Shown: one piece after another, positions 5,740 to 12,260 of the stretch
Position numbering within the stretch: the first letter of the stretch is position 1
Layout of the letters: each line of letters begins with the position of its first letter
Assembly: GCA_030452275.1 (NCBI GenBank)
Contig: JAKDMR010000031.1
Span: 1 to 12,260 of the forward strand
Source of the DNA: Candidatus Nitrosocosmicus sp.
GTDB lineage: Archaea; Thermoproteota; Nitrososphaeria; Nitrososphaerales; Nitrososphaeraceae
Direction: 5' to 3'
DNA length: 12,260 nucleotides
Translations under genes and position numbers: made by a program
Notes under the pieces: generated by a model
What the model saw: the letters and a program-made list of their open reading frames with translations, nothing else
What the model was told of the DNA's origin: nothing
Database searches by the model: none

Positions 5740-6135
5740 CTAAGCATACTCCAAATAGAATACTCTACTACCTCGTTAATATGCTTACATCGTTAAATGT
5801 CTTCATGCCATATTTCCTCTTCTCTTTATCTTATTTTAGCTTCTGATATTTAGTAATGTAAATGCGGAACGCGTGACAAAACACAGTCAGATTTTTAGAC
5901 AAAATCTCCCTTCGTTATTATTATTGATATGTAGATAGTCACAGAGATTGGTAGATGCAAATACTTCTGGACTAGTTTGTGTAGTTTTGGATCAAATTGT
6001 TTTAAAACTGGTTTCAGTAGTTTTAGCTACCAAACTAATTTTTTGGCATTTAAAAAGTAGAAGGGATGTAAACTCATGCATTTGATTGATTTACGATAAA
6101 AATTTCTGGATATGTCCTAAATGTGTCATAAAAGG
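5740..6135. other. Intergenic region with a cluster of AGTTTT/AAAACT inverted repeats
   Basis: No gene was seen here. Near its right end TAGTTTG (5973-5979) is inverted as CAAACTA (6031-6037), AGTTTT (5983-5988) as AAAACT (6004-6009), and GTTTTAAAAC (5999-6008) is a perfect 10-base palindrome. The motif GTAGTTTT occurs at 5981 and 6017. These could be operator sites or a foldable leader for the downstream PRC-barrel-like gene, but the stems are short and AT-rich. A TTTAAAAAG box at 6050-6058 could be a second, more upstream promoter. Confidence 0.3.
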
Positions 6136-6145
6136 TTTAATTATA
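6136..6145 (+). promoter_or_regulatory. TATA box of the PRC-barrel-like gene
   Basis: TTTAATTATA is centred about 26 bases before the ATG at 6167. This spacing favours leaderless transcription from 6167 and argues against the longer frame from TTG 6086. Confidence 0.45.
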
Positions 6146-6166
6146 CTATTTTTATCTATATCTTTG

Positions 6167-6745
6167 ATGACTTCTGGTAAATACTTCAATAAAGGTGTTA
6201 AAGCATTAGATGAACCAAATGTAGGGTATGTAGTCAGAGAAACTCCAGATAAGATCATAGTATTTGGAGGAAAAAATGAACGGTACGATATTCCAATAAA
6301 GGAAATTGAGCAGGTGGGTGCCAATGTATTGATTGGATTAAATTCTGCTGATTTGGATAAATATGCAGTATCACGAGATGCCCCGCTTCCAGCAGGCAGG
6401 GAGGATCCTTGGGGAGGATCAGATAACGTGGTGGATTTAGCATCATATGAGGGTAAATATCCAAACACATTGTTTAACAAAGGAGTTCGGGCAAAGAATG
6501 AAGACCATGTTGGCCATGTAATGAAGGAGACTAATGATAAAATAGTGATTTTTGGAGAGAATAATAAAAGATTTGACATCCCAAAATCTGAGATTTATCA
6601 GGTAGGTATGAATGTCATAATAAAAATTGACTTTCCCGAAATATTCAAATACGAAGTCCCAAAGGAAGCACCGTTACCCACAGGTGAGCCTATAGAAACA
6701 ATTGATACACAGGCATTCCCAGAAGAGTATCATGGTCCTAAATAA
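6167..6745 (+). CDS. Duplicated PRC-barrel-like domain protein
   Basis: From the ATG at 6167 this encodes 192 residues with two copies of a domain of about 70 residues. Copy 1 (about 6-76) contains YFNKGVKAL, VGYVVRETPDKIIVFGGKN, YDIP and APLPAG. Copy 2 (about 102-173) contains LFNKGVRA, VGHVMKETNDKIVIFGENN, FDIP and APLPTG. The short beta-rich unit with a VGxVxxE..DKI.VFG core resembles PRC-barrel or stress-related beta-barrel domains, which often bind partner proteins; that assignment is by resemblance only. The frame can be extended to TTG 6086, adding a hydrophobic stretch (IKGLIILFLSISL). However, the TATA-like box at 6136-6145 and the good ATG favour the shorter cytosolic form. A T run just after the stop suggests termination. 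Confidence 0.75.
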   Translation: MTSGKYFNKGVKALDEPNVGYVVRETPDKIIVFGGKNERYDIPIKEIEQVGANVLIGLNSADLDKYAVSRDAPLPAGREDPWGGSDNVVDLASYEGKYPNTLFNKGVRAKNEDHVGHVMKETNDKIVIFGENNKRFDIPKSEIYQVGMNVIIKIDFPEIFKYEVPKEAPLPTGEPIETIDTQAFPEEYHGPK

Positions 6746-6763
6746 CTAGCCCTTTTAAAACCC

Positions 6764-6771
6764 TTTTTTTC
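6764..6771 (+). terminator. T-tract terminator after the PRC-barrel-like gene
   Basis: CCCTTTTAAAACCC is followed by a run of seven T ending at 6770, starting 18 bases after the stop codon at 6745. Archaeal transcription often ends at such T tracts without a strong stem. Confidence 0.4.
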
Positions 6772-6989
6772 AATTTCTGGTATGGTGATTTTTGCATATT
6801 TGATAATTTTTTGCGAAATTGATCGTTGCGTGTAATTATCTTGATAAGATTCTAGGGTCGTAGTAGTCAAGGATGATTAGGAAATTGAATATAAGATCTA
6901 GTAGCAATAGATCGTCAAGATAGGACTCCACTTGTCCATTAAAACAAATAACCATAGAATGTGACTGATCAATTATTCAAGTCCCTAAA
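6772..6989. other. Intergenic DNA, no convincing gene
   Basis: The only notable frame is a 39-codon minus-strand ORF (6836-6955) with a Leu/Asp-rich, hydrophobic product. It has no family signal or promoter and is not accepted as a gene. Confidence 0.3.
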
Positions 6990-7145
6990 ATGATAAGCGT
7001 ACAGTTCCAAATTGAAGGAACCCAAAATACAACAGAGGGAATAGTATGGCAAACATGGTTAAGTCAACACCATTTACCCGAGAAATATTACAATGGAACA
7101 TTCAAGAATGGACCTAAAAATCATACCAATAACGATGTTGGATGA
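6990..7145 (+). CDS. Possible small protein, 51 aa
   Basis: An ATG at 6990 opens a 51-codon frame ending in TGA at 7143-7145. The product begins MISVQFQIEGTQNTTEGIVW and is polar and Asn/Thr-rich with Trp20, Trp23 and a basic C-terminal part. It has no cysteine, membrane segment or known motif. It precedes the SDR gene by 60 bases on the same strand and could share its transcript, although the SDR gene has its own AT-rich box. Composition is less repetitive than expected from chance AT-rich translation, which is the only support. Confidence 0.35.
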   Translation: MISVQFQIEGTQNTTEGIVWQTWLSQHHLPEKYYNGTFKNGPKNHTNNDVG

Positions 7146-7205
7146 ATGATAGAAATATCACACTTGAATATGAATAAATCTAAGCAGAGAATAAAGATAT
7201 AGCTA

Positions 7206-7946
7206 ATGATTAAAGATAAAGTCATACTAATAACAGGGGCAAGTAGTGGAATAGGATACACAACTGCCTTAACTTTGTCTAGAGCGGGCGCAACTATTGT
7301 TGCAGGGGCACGCAGGATTGAAAAATTGGAGAGTTTGAAGCAGGCAGTTAGAGATCATAAAGGTGAGATCCTGATAAACCAATTAGATGTTACGAGAAGG
7401 GAAGAATGTACCAACTTTGCTAATTTGGCAATCGATAAATATGGACGGATTGACGTCTTAATCAATAACGCGGGCCTTATGCCATTGAGTTTTGTAAAGA
7501 ACATAAAAATAGATGAGTGGGATAGAATGGTTGATGTAAACGTTAAAGGTGTCCTGTATAGTACAGCATCTGTTATTCCTCACATGCTAGCAAATAAGTC
7601 TGGTCACATAGTAAATATTTCTTCGATAGCAGGCAGATTAGTTTTTCCAGCTGGAAGTGTTTACTGTGCAACAAAGCATGCCGTTACCGCATTTAGCGAA
7701 GGATTAAGACAGGAATTAAGCCAACGATCCAACATCCGTGTTACTTGCATTGAACCTGGTGTAGTTGCAACGGAACTTAATAATACTATTACGGATAGTT
7801 CACTACAAGGGTTTCTGGAATCGGTTAAGAAAATGGAACCGCTGCAAGCCCAAGATATAGCAAATGCCATTTTATTTGCAATAGATTCACCAAATCATAT
7901 GAATGTAAATGAAATTATGTTAAGACCTGTACAACAGGAAAGATAG
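7206..7946 (+). CDS. Classical short-chain dehydrogenase/reductase (SDR), probably NADP(H)-dependent
   Basis: This 246-residue protein is full length for a classical SDR. The cofactor motif TGASSGIG lies at residues 10-17. R36-R37 after the second beta strand favours NADP(H) over NAD(H). D61-V62 marks the adenine site and NNAG lies at 87-90. The catalytic tetrad is N112, S140, Y153 and K157 (YCATK), followed by PGVVATE for nicotinamide contact. It should interconvert an alcohol and a ketone in the cytosol; the pattern resembles the YdfG-like 3-hydroxy-acid dehydrogenase group, but the substrate cannot be read from sequence. The ATG start has AATAAAT about 30 bases upstream. A 6-bp hairpin (CAGCAC/GTGCTG, 7961-7990) follows the stop without a T run. 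It is not clearly in an operon. Confidence 0.93.
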   Translation: MIKDKVILITGASSGIGYTTALTLSRAGATIVAGARRIEKLESLKQAVRDHKGEILINQLDVTRREECTNFANLAIDKYGRIDVLINNAGLMPLSFVKNIKIDEWDRMVDVNVKGVLYSTASVIPHMLANKSGHIVNISSIAGRLVFPAGSVYCATKHAVTAFSEGLRQELSQRSNIRVTCIEPGVVATELNNTITDSSLQGFLESVKKMEPLQAQDIANAILFAIDSPNHMNVNEIMLRPVQQER

Positions 7947-8166
7947 CATATACGTTCTCACAGCACTTTAAGATAAATTGATATGTGCTGCAAAATGAAT
8001 AATCCCTTTATCCAGCTGATTTCACTATTTTTTGGAGCACAATATTTTTAGAGTATAGTCTTTGCTATTTTGCCATTTTTCAAATCATTGGGTAGGAGAA
8101 TCTTGATAGTAATTGTATGTAATGGGATTACATAAATTGATAAACCCCCTCACCACAGAAAGATAA
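7947..8166. other. Intergenic DNA, no gene seen
   Basis: This AT-rich stretch has several in-frame stops in all frames. It contains only a weak hairpin at 7961-7990. ATAATATAG at 8163-8171 is a possible TATA box for the frameshifted gene downstream. Confidence 0.35.
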
Positions 8167-8271
8167 TATAGGAACTGCACAAAGTTTATCATTTTTTTGG
8201 CCTTTGCTTTTTCCTTTGCTTTTTATTTTTCCTTTGGCCCTGTTGAAGGTATGTCTTTTGGGGATTTAAAA
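8167..8271 (+). other. Signal-peptide-like frame joined by -1 shift to the PsbP-like gene
   Basis: In the frame of ATG 8251, the region open from 8167 encodes RNCTKFII, then FLAFAFSFAFYFSFG, then PVEGMSFGDLK: a basic start, a hydrophobic core and a polar end, as in a secretion signal. It is one frame away from the PsbP-like domain that follows and no ATG precedes it. It probably is, or was, the N-terminus of the 8251-9248 gene. The hydrophobic core is coded by an exact 12-base tandem duplication (CCTTTGCTTTTT at 8201-8212 and 8213-8224), so part of its protein-like look may simply come from T-rich repeats. Confidence 0.35.
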
Positions 8272-9248
8272 CCCCCTGGATTAATTATACCTCATATGCT
8301 GACCGAGGGTTTGGTTTCGGTTTTCCATCTGGTTGGACAGTTGTAAATAATACATACCAGGATAACAGTGTTATTGCATTGATGCCCCCAAATAACTATG
8401 ATCTGTTTGGAGAAAAATTGACATTTGGAATGGAGAAATTAGCATCAAACATGACTCTCCAAGAATACTCTGATAAAGCAATAAAAATTCTGTCTACAAC
8501 CATGAAAGATTTTCACCTGCTAGATTCAAACCCTTTTCTTCTTTCAGATGCAGTATGGGAGAGGATCTCGTTCACCCATGAAACTGATAATAGAGTAATT
8601 CAAGTCTTGCAGTTTTGGTCCATAAAAGATGATTATGTTTATATTATATCATTCAGTACTACTCCAGATAGTTACTTTAGTTACCTTCCAACAGTCTATA
8701 AAATAGTTTCTGGCGTTGAAATTTTTGCAAAAACCACAACGGATAATCCTTCCGTTAAGATCAAAGAATCTATTTATCAGTCTCCAGAGGGGTTTGTATT
8801 AAAATATCCAGGTACCTGGAATATAGTTTACGGACAAAACAGAGTGTCTTTTATAGCGGATCAAGATAATCCTCAAGATCGTTATTTAGAAAGAGTTGAT
8901 TTCTATCATTATAGGAGTGACGATAATATATCAAGGACCACGCAAGTCGAAAACGATTCCCTAAAGGTTGATTTGATTAATGAAATTAGTTATCTAGCAA
9001 ATAACCTTGAGAATTTTGAGTTGATTTCAGTAAATGATACGAATTTCTCCAAAGGCTTAGGAAAAGAGCTCATATACTCTTATAGTTCAAATTTGGGCAC
9101 TACCAAATCAAAAGAAATAATGATAAAAAACAAGACACAAATGTTTATGATCATATTTATCGCACAAAAGGATGAATTCGATGAATTTTTACCTACAGTC
9201 AACAGAGTGATAGATAGCTTCCAGCTGACTGCTGCTAAGATGACCTAG
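8251..9248 (+). CDS. Tandem PsbP-like/MOG1-fold secreted protein, frameshifted near its start
   Basis: The intact frame runs from 8247 to the TAG at 9246-9248 and carries two PsbP/DcrB-like domains. Domain 1 begins SYADRGFGFGFPSGWTVVNN (8289 on) and includes SDAVWERISFTHETDNR. Domain 2 begins SPEGFVLKYPGTWNIVYG and includes TQMFMIIFIAQKDEFDEFLP. Both show the GF-x-(I/F)-x-(Y/F)P-x-(G)-W opening typical of this fold. A start at TTG 8379 would cut off the first strands of domain 1, so it is unlikely. The natural start lies in the neighbouring frame (ATG 8251 or a signal peptide from about 8170), reached by a -1 shift at TTTAAAA (8265-8271). Thaumarchaea have many such extracytoplasmic proteins; no activity is known. 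Either a true mutation, a sequencing indel or programmed frameshifting applies. Confidence 0.7.
8265..8271 (+). promoter_or_regulatory. Possible -1 ribosomal frameshift site T TTA AAA
   Basis: In the upstream frame the codons are GAT TTA AAA. The seven bases T TTA AAA match the X XXY YYZ rule for -1 slippage. Slipping back one base leads straight into the open PsbP-like frame (ACC CCC TGG ATT). It is immediately followed by five C. A stimulatory stem-loop was not recognised. Confidence 0.3.
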
Positions 9249-9277
9249 TTTGTGAGATTTCTCGAGACTGTAATACA

Positions 9278-9288
9278 TTTATATATTT
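9278..9288 (+). promoter_or_regulatory. TATA box of the GT2 gene
   Basis: TTTATATATTT would place transcription start near 9308, giving a leader of about 30 bases before the ATG at 9337. It separates this gene from the upstream PsbP-like gene as an independent unit. Confidence 0.5.
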
Positions 9289-9336
9289 ACTTTTGGAAGG
9301 AAGTTCGAAAGAGACCGACAGATACGGGATGTAAAG

Positions 9337-10179
9337 ATGAATAAGAATATAATATGCAAAAAAACTCAGGATGAGCTGATAAAGAAACTCAACAATCCGC
9401 CCTTATTCTCAATTATCATTCCAACTTACAATGAATCTCTGAATATTGTTAATTTAGTAAATTCCATAAATACTTGTGTCAAACACCTAGGCTGCTATGA
9501 GATAGTCATAATTGATGATAATTCTCCGGATTGCACTGTTGACAAAATTATTGAGGCTTTTGATAAAAAAAAGGGGTTCTACTTGTACAAAATACGAGAT
9601 ACAGTAGGCGTTCAGTCACATAAGCATTTTTTTATATATCCGCTTCATGACGAGAGCTTTTTTATAAAGATTGTAAAAAGAAAGGAACGTTCTGGTTTAA
9701 TATCTGCCATATATGAGGGATTTAAATCATCAATTAGTGACTATCTCATAGTAATGGATGCTGACTTCTCTCATACTCCCTTACATATCAATAGTCTGAT
9801 TGGAGAGATCAGAAATTCAAATTATGATCTTGTTATTGCTTCACGATACTTGAAAGGGGGCAGGATAGTAGGATGGACTTCGAAACGAATTTTTTATAGC
9901 AAGTTTGCCACAAATTTATCAAAACTCTTATTCAGGTTATCAAATGTATCAGATCCAATGTCCGGATTTTTTGTATTAAAAAGAGACGTAGTTAGGAAAA
10001 TGGAATTTAATTCATCGGGTTTTAAGATTCTTCTAGAGATACTAGTAAAGTCAAAAGCAATAAAGATTAAGGAAATCCCCTATACTTTTACCGATAGGAC
10101 AAATGGTTCAAGTAAACTTAATTCTAAAGTAACCATTGACTTTTTTAAGAGCTTGTATATCTTGCACAAACATAATTGA
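9337..10179 (+). CDS. GT2 glycosyltransferase, dolichyl-phosphate mannose synthase-like (DPM1 type)
   Basis: This 280-residue GT-A glycosyltransferase has IIIPTYNE at 26-33, IIDDNSPD at 58-65, the metal-binding MDADFSH at 140-146, SRY at 169-171, then DPMSGFFVLKR and FTDRTNGSSKL near the C-terminus. These are the signatures of polyprenyl/dolichyl-phosphate mannose (or glucose) synthases, which move a sugar from a nucleotide donor to a lipid phosphate on the inner membrane face for N-glycosylation or S-layer glycan work. It has no C-terminal membrane helices, so it resembles the soluble DPM1 form. Odd feature: about 30 extra residues (roughly 80-112, FYLYKIRDTVGVQSHKHFF and onward) between DDNSPD and the ERSGLISAIYEGF helix, where the family normally has one short strand. 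The BtuF-like gene starts 53 bases downstream. Confidence 0.88.
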   Translation: MNKNIICKKTQDELIKKLNNPPLFSIIIPTYNESLNIVNLVNSINTCVKHLGCYEIVIIDDNSPDCTVDKIIEAFDKKKGFYLYKIRDTVGVQSHKHFFIYPLHDESFFIKIVKRKERSGLISAIYEGFKSSISDYLIVMDADFSHTPLHINSLIGEIRNSNYDLVIASRYLKGGRIVGWTSKRIFYSKFATNLSKLLFRLSNVSDPMSGFFVLKRDVVRKMEFNSSGFKILLEILVKSKAIKIKEIPYTFTDRTNGSSKLNSKVTIDFFKSLYILHKHN

Positions 10180-10232
10180 AAATGAGAATTCGGTTAATTT
10201 TGTGTGCAGCAATCATTTAAGGGCTAATTCCA

Positions 10233-11174
10233 GTGACAACATATTCTAGAATTCTATCTTTCTTGCCCAGTGCAACCGAAATAATTTTTGAATTAGGACT
10301 GGAGGGTAAACTCAAAGGTGTGACACACGAATGCACTTATCCTAAGGAAGCCGCACAAATACCAAAAATAATTAGACCAACAATAAGCTTTGACGAACTG
10401 GATAGTTCACATATAGATATGAAAGTAAGAGAGATGTCAATCAAAAATGAACCATTGTTCAAACTTGACACCGATAAAATAAGGGAAATAGAACCAGATT
10501 TGATAATTAGTCAAAACATGTGCTCAGTTTGTGCACCTTTTGATAAAGAAATACAGGCAACATTCGAAATATTAGGTTATCAGCCTCATAATTTAGTGCT
10601 AAACCCTACGAACCTTTTTGAAATATTTCAAAGTATACTGGTTTTGGCTAAAGAATTAGACAGAACAGAAGAAGCTTTGAAAATTACTAATCATCTTAAA
10701 GAAAGAATTAATATAATAAAATCTGTTATACAAGAACCAAATAAAAAGCATCTTTTAGGTAATCACCCAAAAGTAATCTGTTTGGATTGGCTGGACCCAT
10801 TTTATCTTGCTGGACATTGGGTACCTGATATGCTAGATTTAGTTGGCGCCAATGGTTTAAATGGACTGAGCGGTTACGACTCACGCCTAATTAACACATT
10901 GCAAATTTCAAAGTTGAATCCAGACAAGGTGATTATAATGCCATGTGGATTTGATATTACCCGGTCCCAAAAAGAATACCATAAGATAGAGGATTCTAAT
11001 TGGGATACATTAAAAGCCGATAAGAAAAATGAAATTTACATCGTAGATTCCAACTCTTATTTCAGTAAACCCAGTCCTAGAATAGTGACTGGAATCGAAA
11101 TATTAAGCAAGATTGCTTTTCCCGAAGCGTTTGAGCATATAAGAATTCCAAATTCAAGTTTTATCCGCGTCTAA
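10233..11174 (+). CDS. BtuF-like substrate-binding family protein without signal peptide
   Basis: This 313-residue protein belongs to the periplasmic-binding-like family of cobalamin/Fe-siderophore ABC importers (COG0614 style). Motifs are LPSATEIIFELGL (11-23), THEC (31-34), SSHIDMKVREM (58-68), EPDLIISQNMCSVCA (87-101), GHWVPDML (194-201) and SPRIVTGIEIL (281-291). It begins at GTG directly with the first beta strand and has no signal peptide or lipobox, so it is cytosolic. The HEC and CxVC motifs are shared with a known group of such soluble members, often annotated as cobalamin-binding. An in-frame stop at 10218-10220 makes GTG 10233 the only reasonable start. No permease or ATPase is nearby, so transport is doubtful. 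It could share a transcript with the GT2 gene. Ligand not known. Confidence 0.82.
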   Translation: MTTYSRILSFLPSATEIIFELGLEGKLKGVTHECTYPKEAAQIPKIIRPTISFDELDSSHIDMKVREMSIKNEPLFKLDTDKIREIEPDLIISQNMCSVCAPFDKEIQATFEILGYQPHNLVLNPTNLFEIFQSILVLAKELDRTEEALKITNHLKERINIIKSVIQEPNKKHLLGNHPKVICLDWLDPFYLAGHWVPDMLDLVGANGLNGLSGYDSRLINTLQISKLNPDKVIIMPCGFDITRSQKEYHKIEDSNWDTLKADKKNEIYIVDSNSYFSKPSPRIVTGIEILSKIAFPEAFEHIRIPNSSFIRV

Positions 11175-11215
11175 CTAATTATTGTGGTGCTAGAACAAGA
11201 CAAGAGATAACGTAT

Positions 11216-11872
11216 TTACTTTACCAAATAACAAATACAGCCGTTTCTCCTGGTAATATCGTAGAGTTTTGCAGGATAAGAGTGAATAGCGCCGTCCTTA
11301 TTTTCATAAATCGAACCTATCGGAAAAAACACCTTAGAGTTCGGATCATCCAAATCGTCATTATATCCATACATCAAATTTGAAATTTCAATTTCATACC
11401 TGATTGGATATGGGGAATGAGCAATTCTGTTCCACCACTCTACTCCAGTGAAACTTTGATGAAACTGAAAAGTAAACTGTCCTCGATCTATTTTGAGAGA
11501 AAATTTTTCGTCTTCATTTGAATCGAGATCTTTCAAATAGTATTCCAATCTCGAGTCCTTATCTATGAAATTGATTTCTCTATGGTACGAGTGTCCTATT
11601 TGTGGTAAGACTTTATTAAATCGATATTGATTGTGACCTCTGAAAATTGCCTCAAAATAGTCCTGGTTGTCGAATTGACAAATTAAGTTTAATTCTACTG
11701 CAACATGTTGGATATTGAAAATTTCTAACAAGTACAGCATCCAAGATTTGTCAGGAATCCTATTACCTTTGTCTCCTATTATGCTTAAATTATCCGTGAT
11801 AATTCTAAATCTCGAAACATGTTTCTTGTAATCATTATGTGGAGTATCGATACATCCGTACCAATAGTGCAT
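11216..11872 (-). CDS. Hypothetical protein, 218 aa
   Basis: The frame is open from TTG 11884, but the ATG at 11872 is chosen because AATAAATATAG at 11890-11900 lies about 25 bases before it, the right distance for a leaderless archaeal message. From the TTG the same box would be too close. The protein starts MHYWYGCIDTPHNDYKKHVS and is rich in aromatic residues and alternating polar/hydrophobic strands (FSLKIDRGQFTFQFHQSF, IRYEIEISNLMYGY). It looks mostly beta-structured, perhaps lipocalin-like, but this is a guess. There is no signal peptide or membrane helix; cysteines lie near both ends. No family was recognised. It converges with the BtuF-like gene, the stops being 41 bases apart. Confidence 0.65.
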   Translation of the reverse strand: MHYWYGCIDTPHNDYKKHVSRFRIITDNLSIIGDKGNRIPDKSWMLYLLEIFNIQHVAVELNLICQFDNQDYFEAIFRGHNQYRFNKVLPQIGHSYHREINFIDKDSRLEYYLKDLDSNEDEKFSLKIDRGQFTFQFHQSFTGVEWWNRIAHSPYPIRYEIEISNLMYGYNDDLDDPNSKVFFPIGSIYENKDGAIHSYPAKLYDITRRNGCICYLVK

Positions 11873-11889
11873 AATAATTTTCAATTGAT

Positions 11890-11900
11890 TCTATATTTAT
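11890..11900 (-). promoter_or_regulatory. TATA box of the 218-aa hypothetical gene
   Basis: ATAAATATAG on the minus strand is centred about 25 bases before ATG 11872. It decides the start in favour of that ATG over TTG 11884. Confidence 0.45.
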
Positions 11901-12260
11901 TCTTGATACTTAGAGGATTTTGGTTTGGATTTAGTAATCTCCTTTCGATCAAAAAAACATAAGGATAGACCCCTCATATTTAAAGACAAAAAGTTAGAAT
12001 ATTCTTATTTATTAATTCTTAAATACGCATGGAAAAAATTTAGTTATATACCGTGAAAAAATCATTATCAAACTCCCAGGTTCGGTGAATGAAGTGCGGG
12101 AAATATGATAACCACCGATGAGATTCAAACACCTACGATAAAAATACTTGTAATATTGATAATTGTTGAATATAATAAAATATAGGATACGCTTGACATA
12201 ATACCTTGGTTGATGAAAGTATAGAACTCGATCTGGTTTCCACTAAGAAAAAAATTTCTC
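11901..12260. other. Intergenic DNA to the window edge, no convincing gene
   Basis: This AT-rich region holds only very short frames. Two were noted and not accepted: a 26-codon minus-strand frame from 11977 (MRGLSLCFFDRKEITKSK) and a 26-codon plus-strand frame near 12107. No tRNA-like fold and no copy of repeat A or B was found. Confidence 0.35.

Noticed and set aside
6255..6470. 71-codon minus-strand ORF
   Set aside because: Same reason: it is antisense to the PRC-barrel-like gene.
6091..6579. 162-codon minus-strand ORF
   Set aside because: It is the mirror of the duplicated PRC-barrel-like gene, whose internal repeat is clear at protein level. The antisense product lacks motifs.
6836..6955. 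39-codon minus-strand ORF with Leu-rich product
   Set aside because: It is short and hydrophobic, with no promoter at the usual distance and no family signal. A chance frame is likely.
7661..7870. 69-codon minus-strand ORF
   Set aside because: It is antisense to the SDR gene around its YxxxK motif.
7961..7990. CAGCAC/GTGCTG hairpin after the SDR gene
   Set aside because: The 6-bp stem has an 18-base loop and no T run. It is too weak to call a terminator.
11897..11977. 26-codon minus-strand ORF upstream of the orphan gene
   Set aside because: It is too short to support without comparative data, although its composition is not absurd.
12070..12140. Possible tRNA-like segment (CAGGTTCGGTG...)
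   Set aside because: GGTTCG resembles a T-loop, but no acceptor, D or anticodon stems could be paired around it.

Overview
The window looks like chromosomal DNA of a low-GC archaeon, most probably a soil Thaumarchaeon (Nitrososphaeria, in the manner of Nitrososphaera or Nitrosocosmicus). This is inferred from protein style: tandem PsbP-like lipoprotein-like domains, duplicated PRC-barrel-like domains, secreted YVTN/PKD proteins, a DPM1-type glycosyltransferase and short zinc ribbons. It is also inferred from promoters: AT-rich boxes lie about 25-30 bases before several start codons, which fits archaeal TATA boxes and leaderless mRNAs. No tRNA, rRNA, CRISPR array, transposase or integrase was recognised.

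Layout. Bases 1-57 hold the last codons of a gene that begins outside the window. Bases 57-976 are gene-poor but contain a minus-strand remnant (163-447), a 47-residue Cys-rich small protein (549-692) with its own hairpin terminator, and AT-rich DNA. Two secreted proteins follow on the minus strand: a metallophosphoesterase with a purple-acid-phosphatase-like ligand set (977-1918) and a YVTN-repeat/PKD protein (2411-3661). Between them lies a diverged tandem duplication of about 150 bases built from two short conserved boxes. A stand-alone SIR2-like protein (3947-4825) converges on a three-CxxC zinc ribbon (4828-5040). Two further small minus-strand frames follow (5077-5295, 5527-5739). The right half is mostly plus strand: a duplicated PRC-barrel-like protein (6167-6745), a 51-residue small ORF, a classical SDR oxidoreductase (7206-7946), a tandem PsbP-like protein whose 5' end is frameshifted (8251-9248), a dolichyl-phosphate-mannose-synthase-like GT2 enzyme (9337-10179) and a BtuF-like cytosolic binding protein (10233-11174). 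An orphan minus-strand gene (11216-11872) closes the window.

How the genes relate. Most genes appear to be single transcription units with their own promoters, so this is not an obvious pathway cluster. Only the GT2 and BtuF-like genes (53-base gap) could be co-transcribed. The left half carries two secreted proteins, several very short or start-less frames and copies of a dispersed intergenic repeat, and so looks like a decaying accessory region.

The signals most worth following are four: the short GAGGGAGGAG-type repeat family in the intergenic gaps; the -1 frameshift at a perfect T TTA AAA heptamer at the start of the PsbP-like gene; the Cys-rich 47-residue protein; and the SIR2-like gene with an uncertain start. 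No complete new multi-gene system could be demonstrated from the sequence alone.
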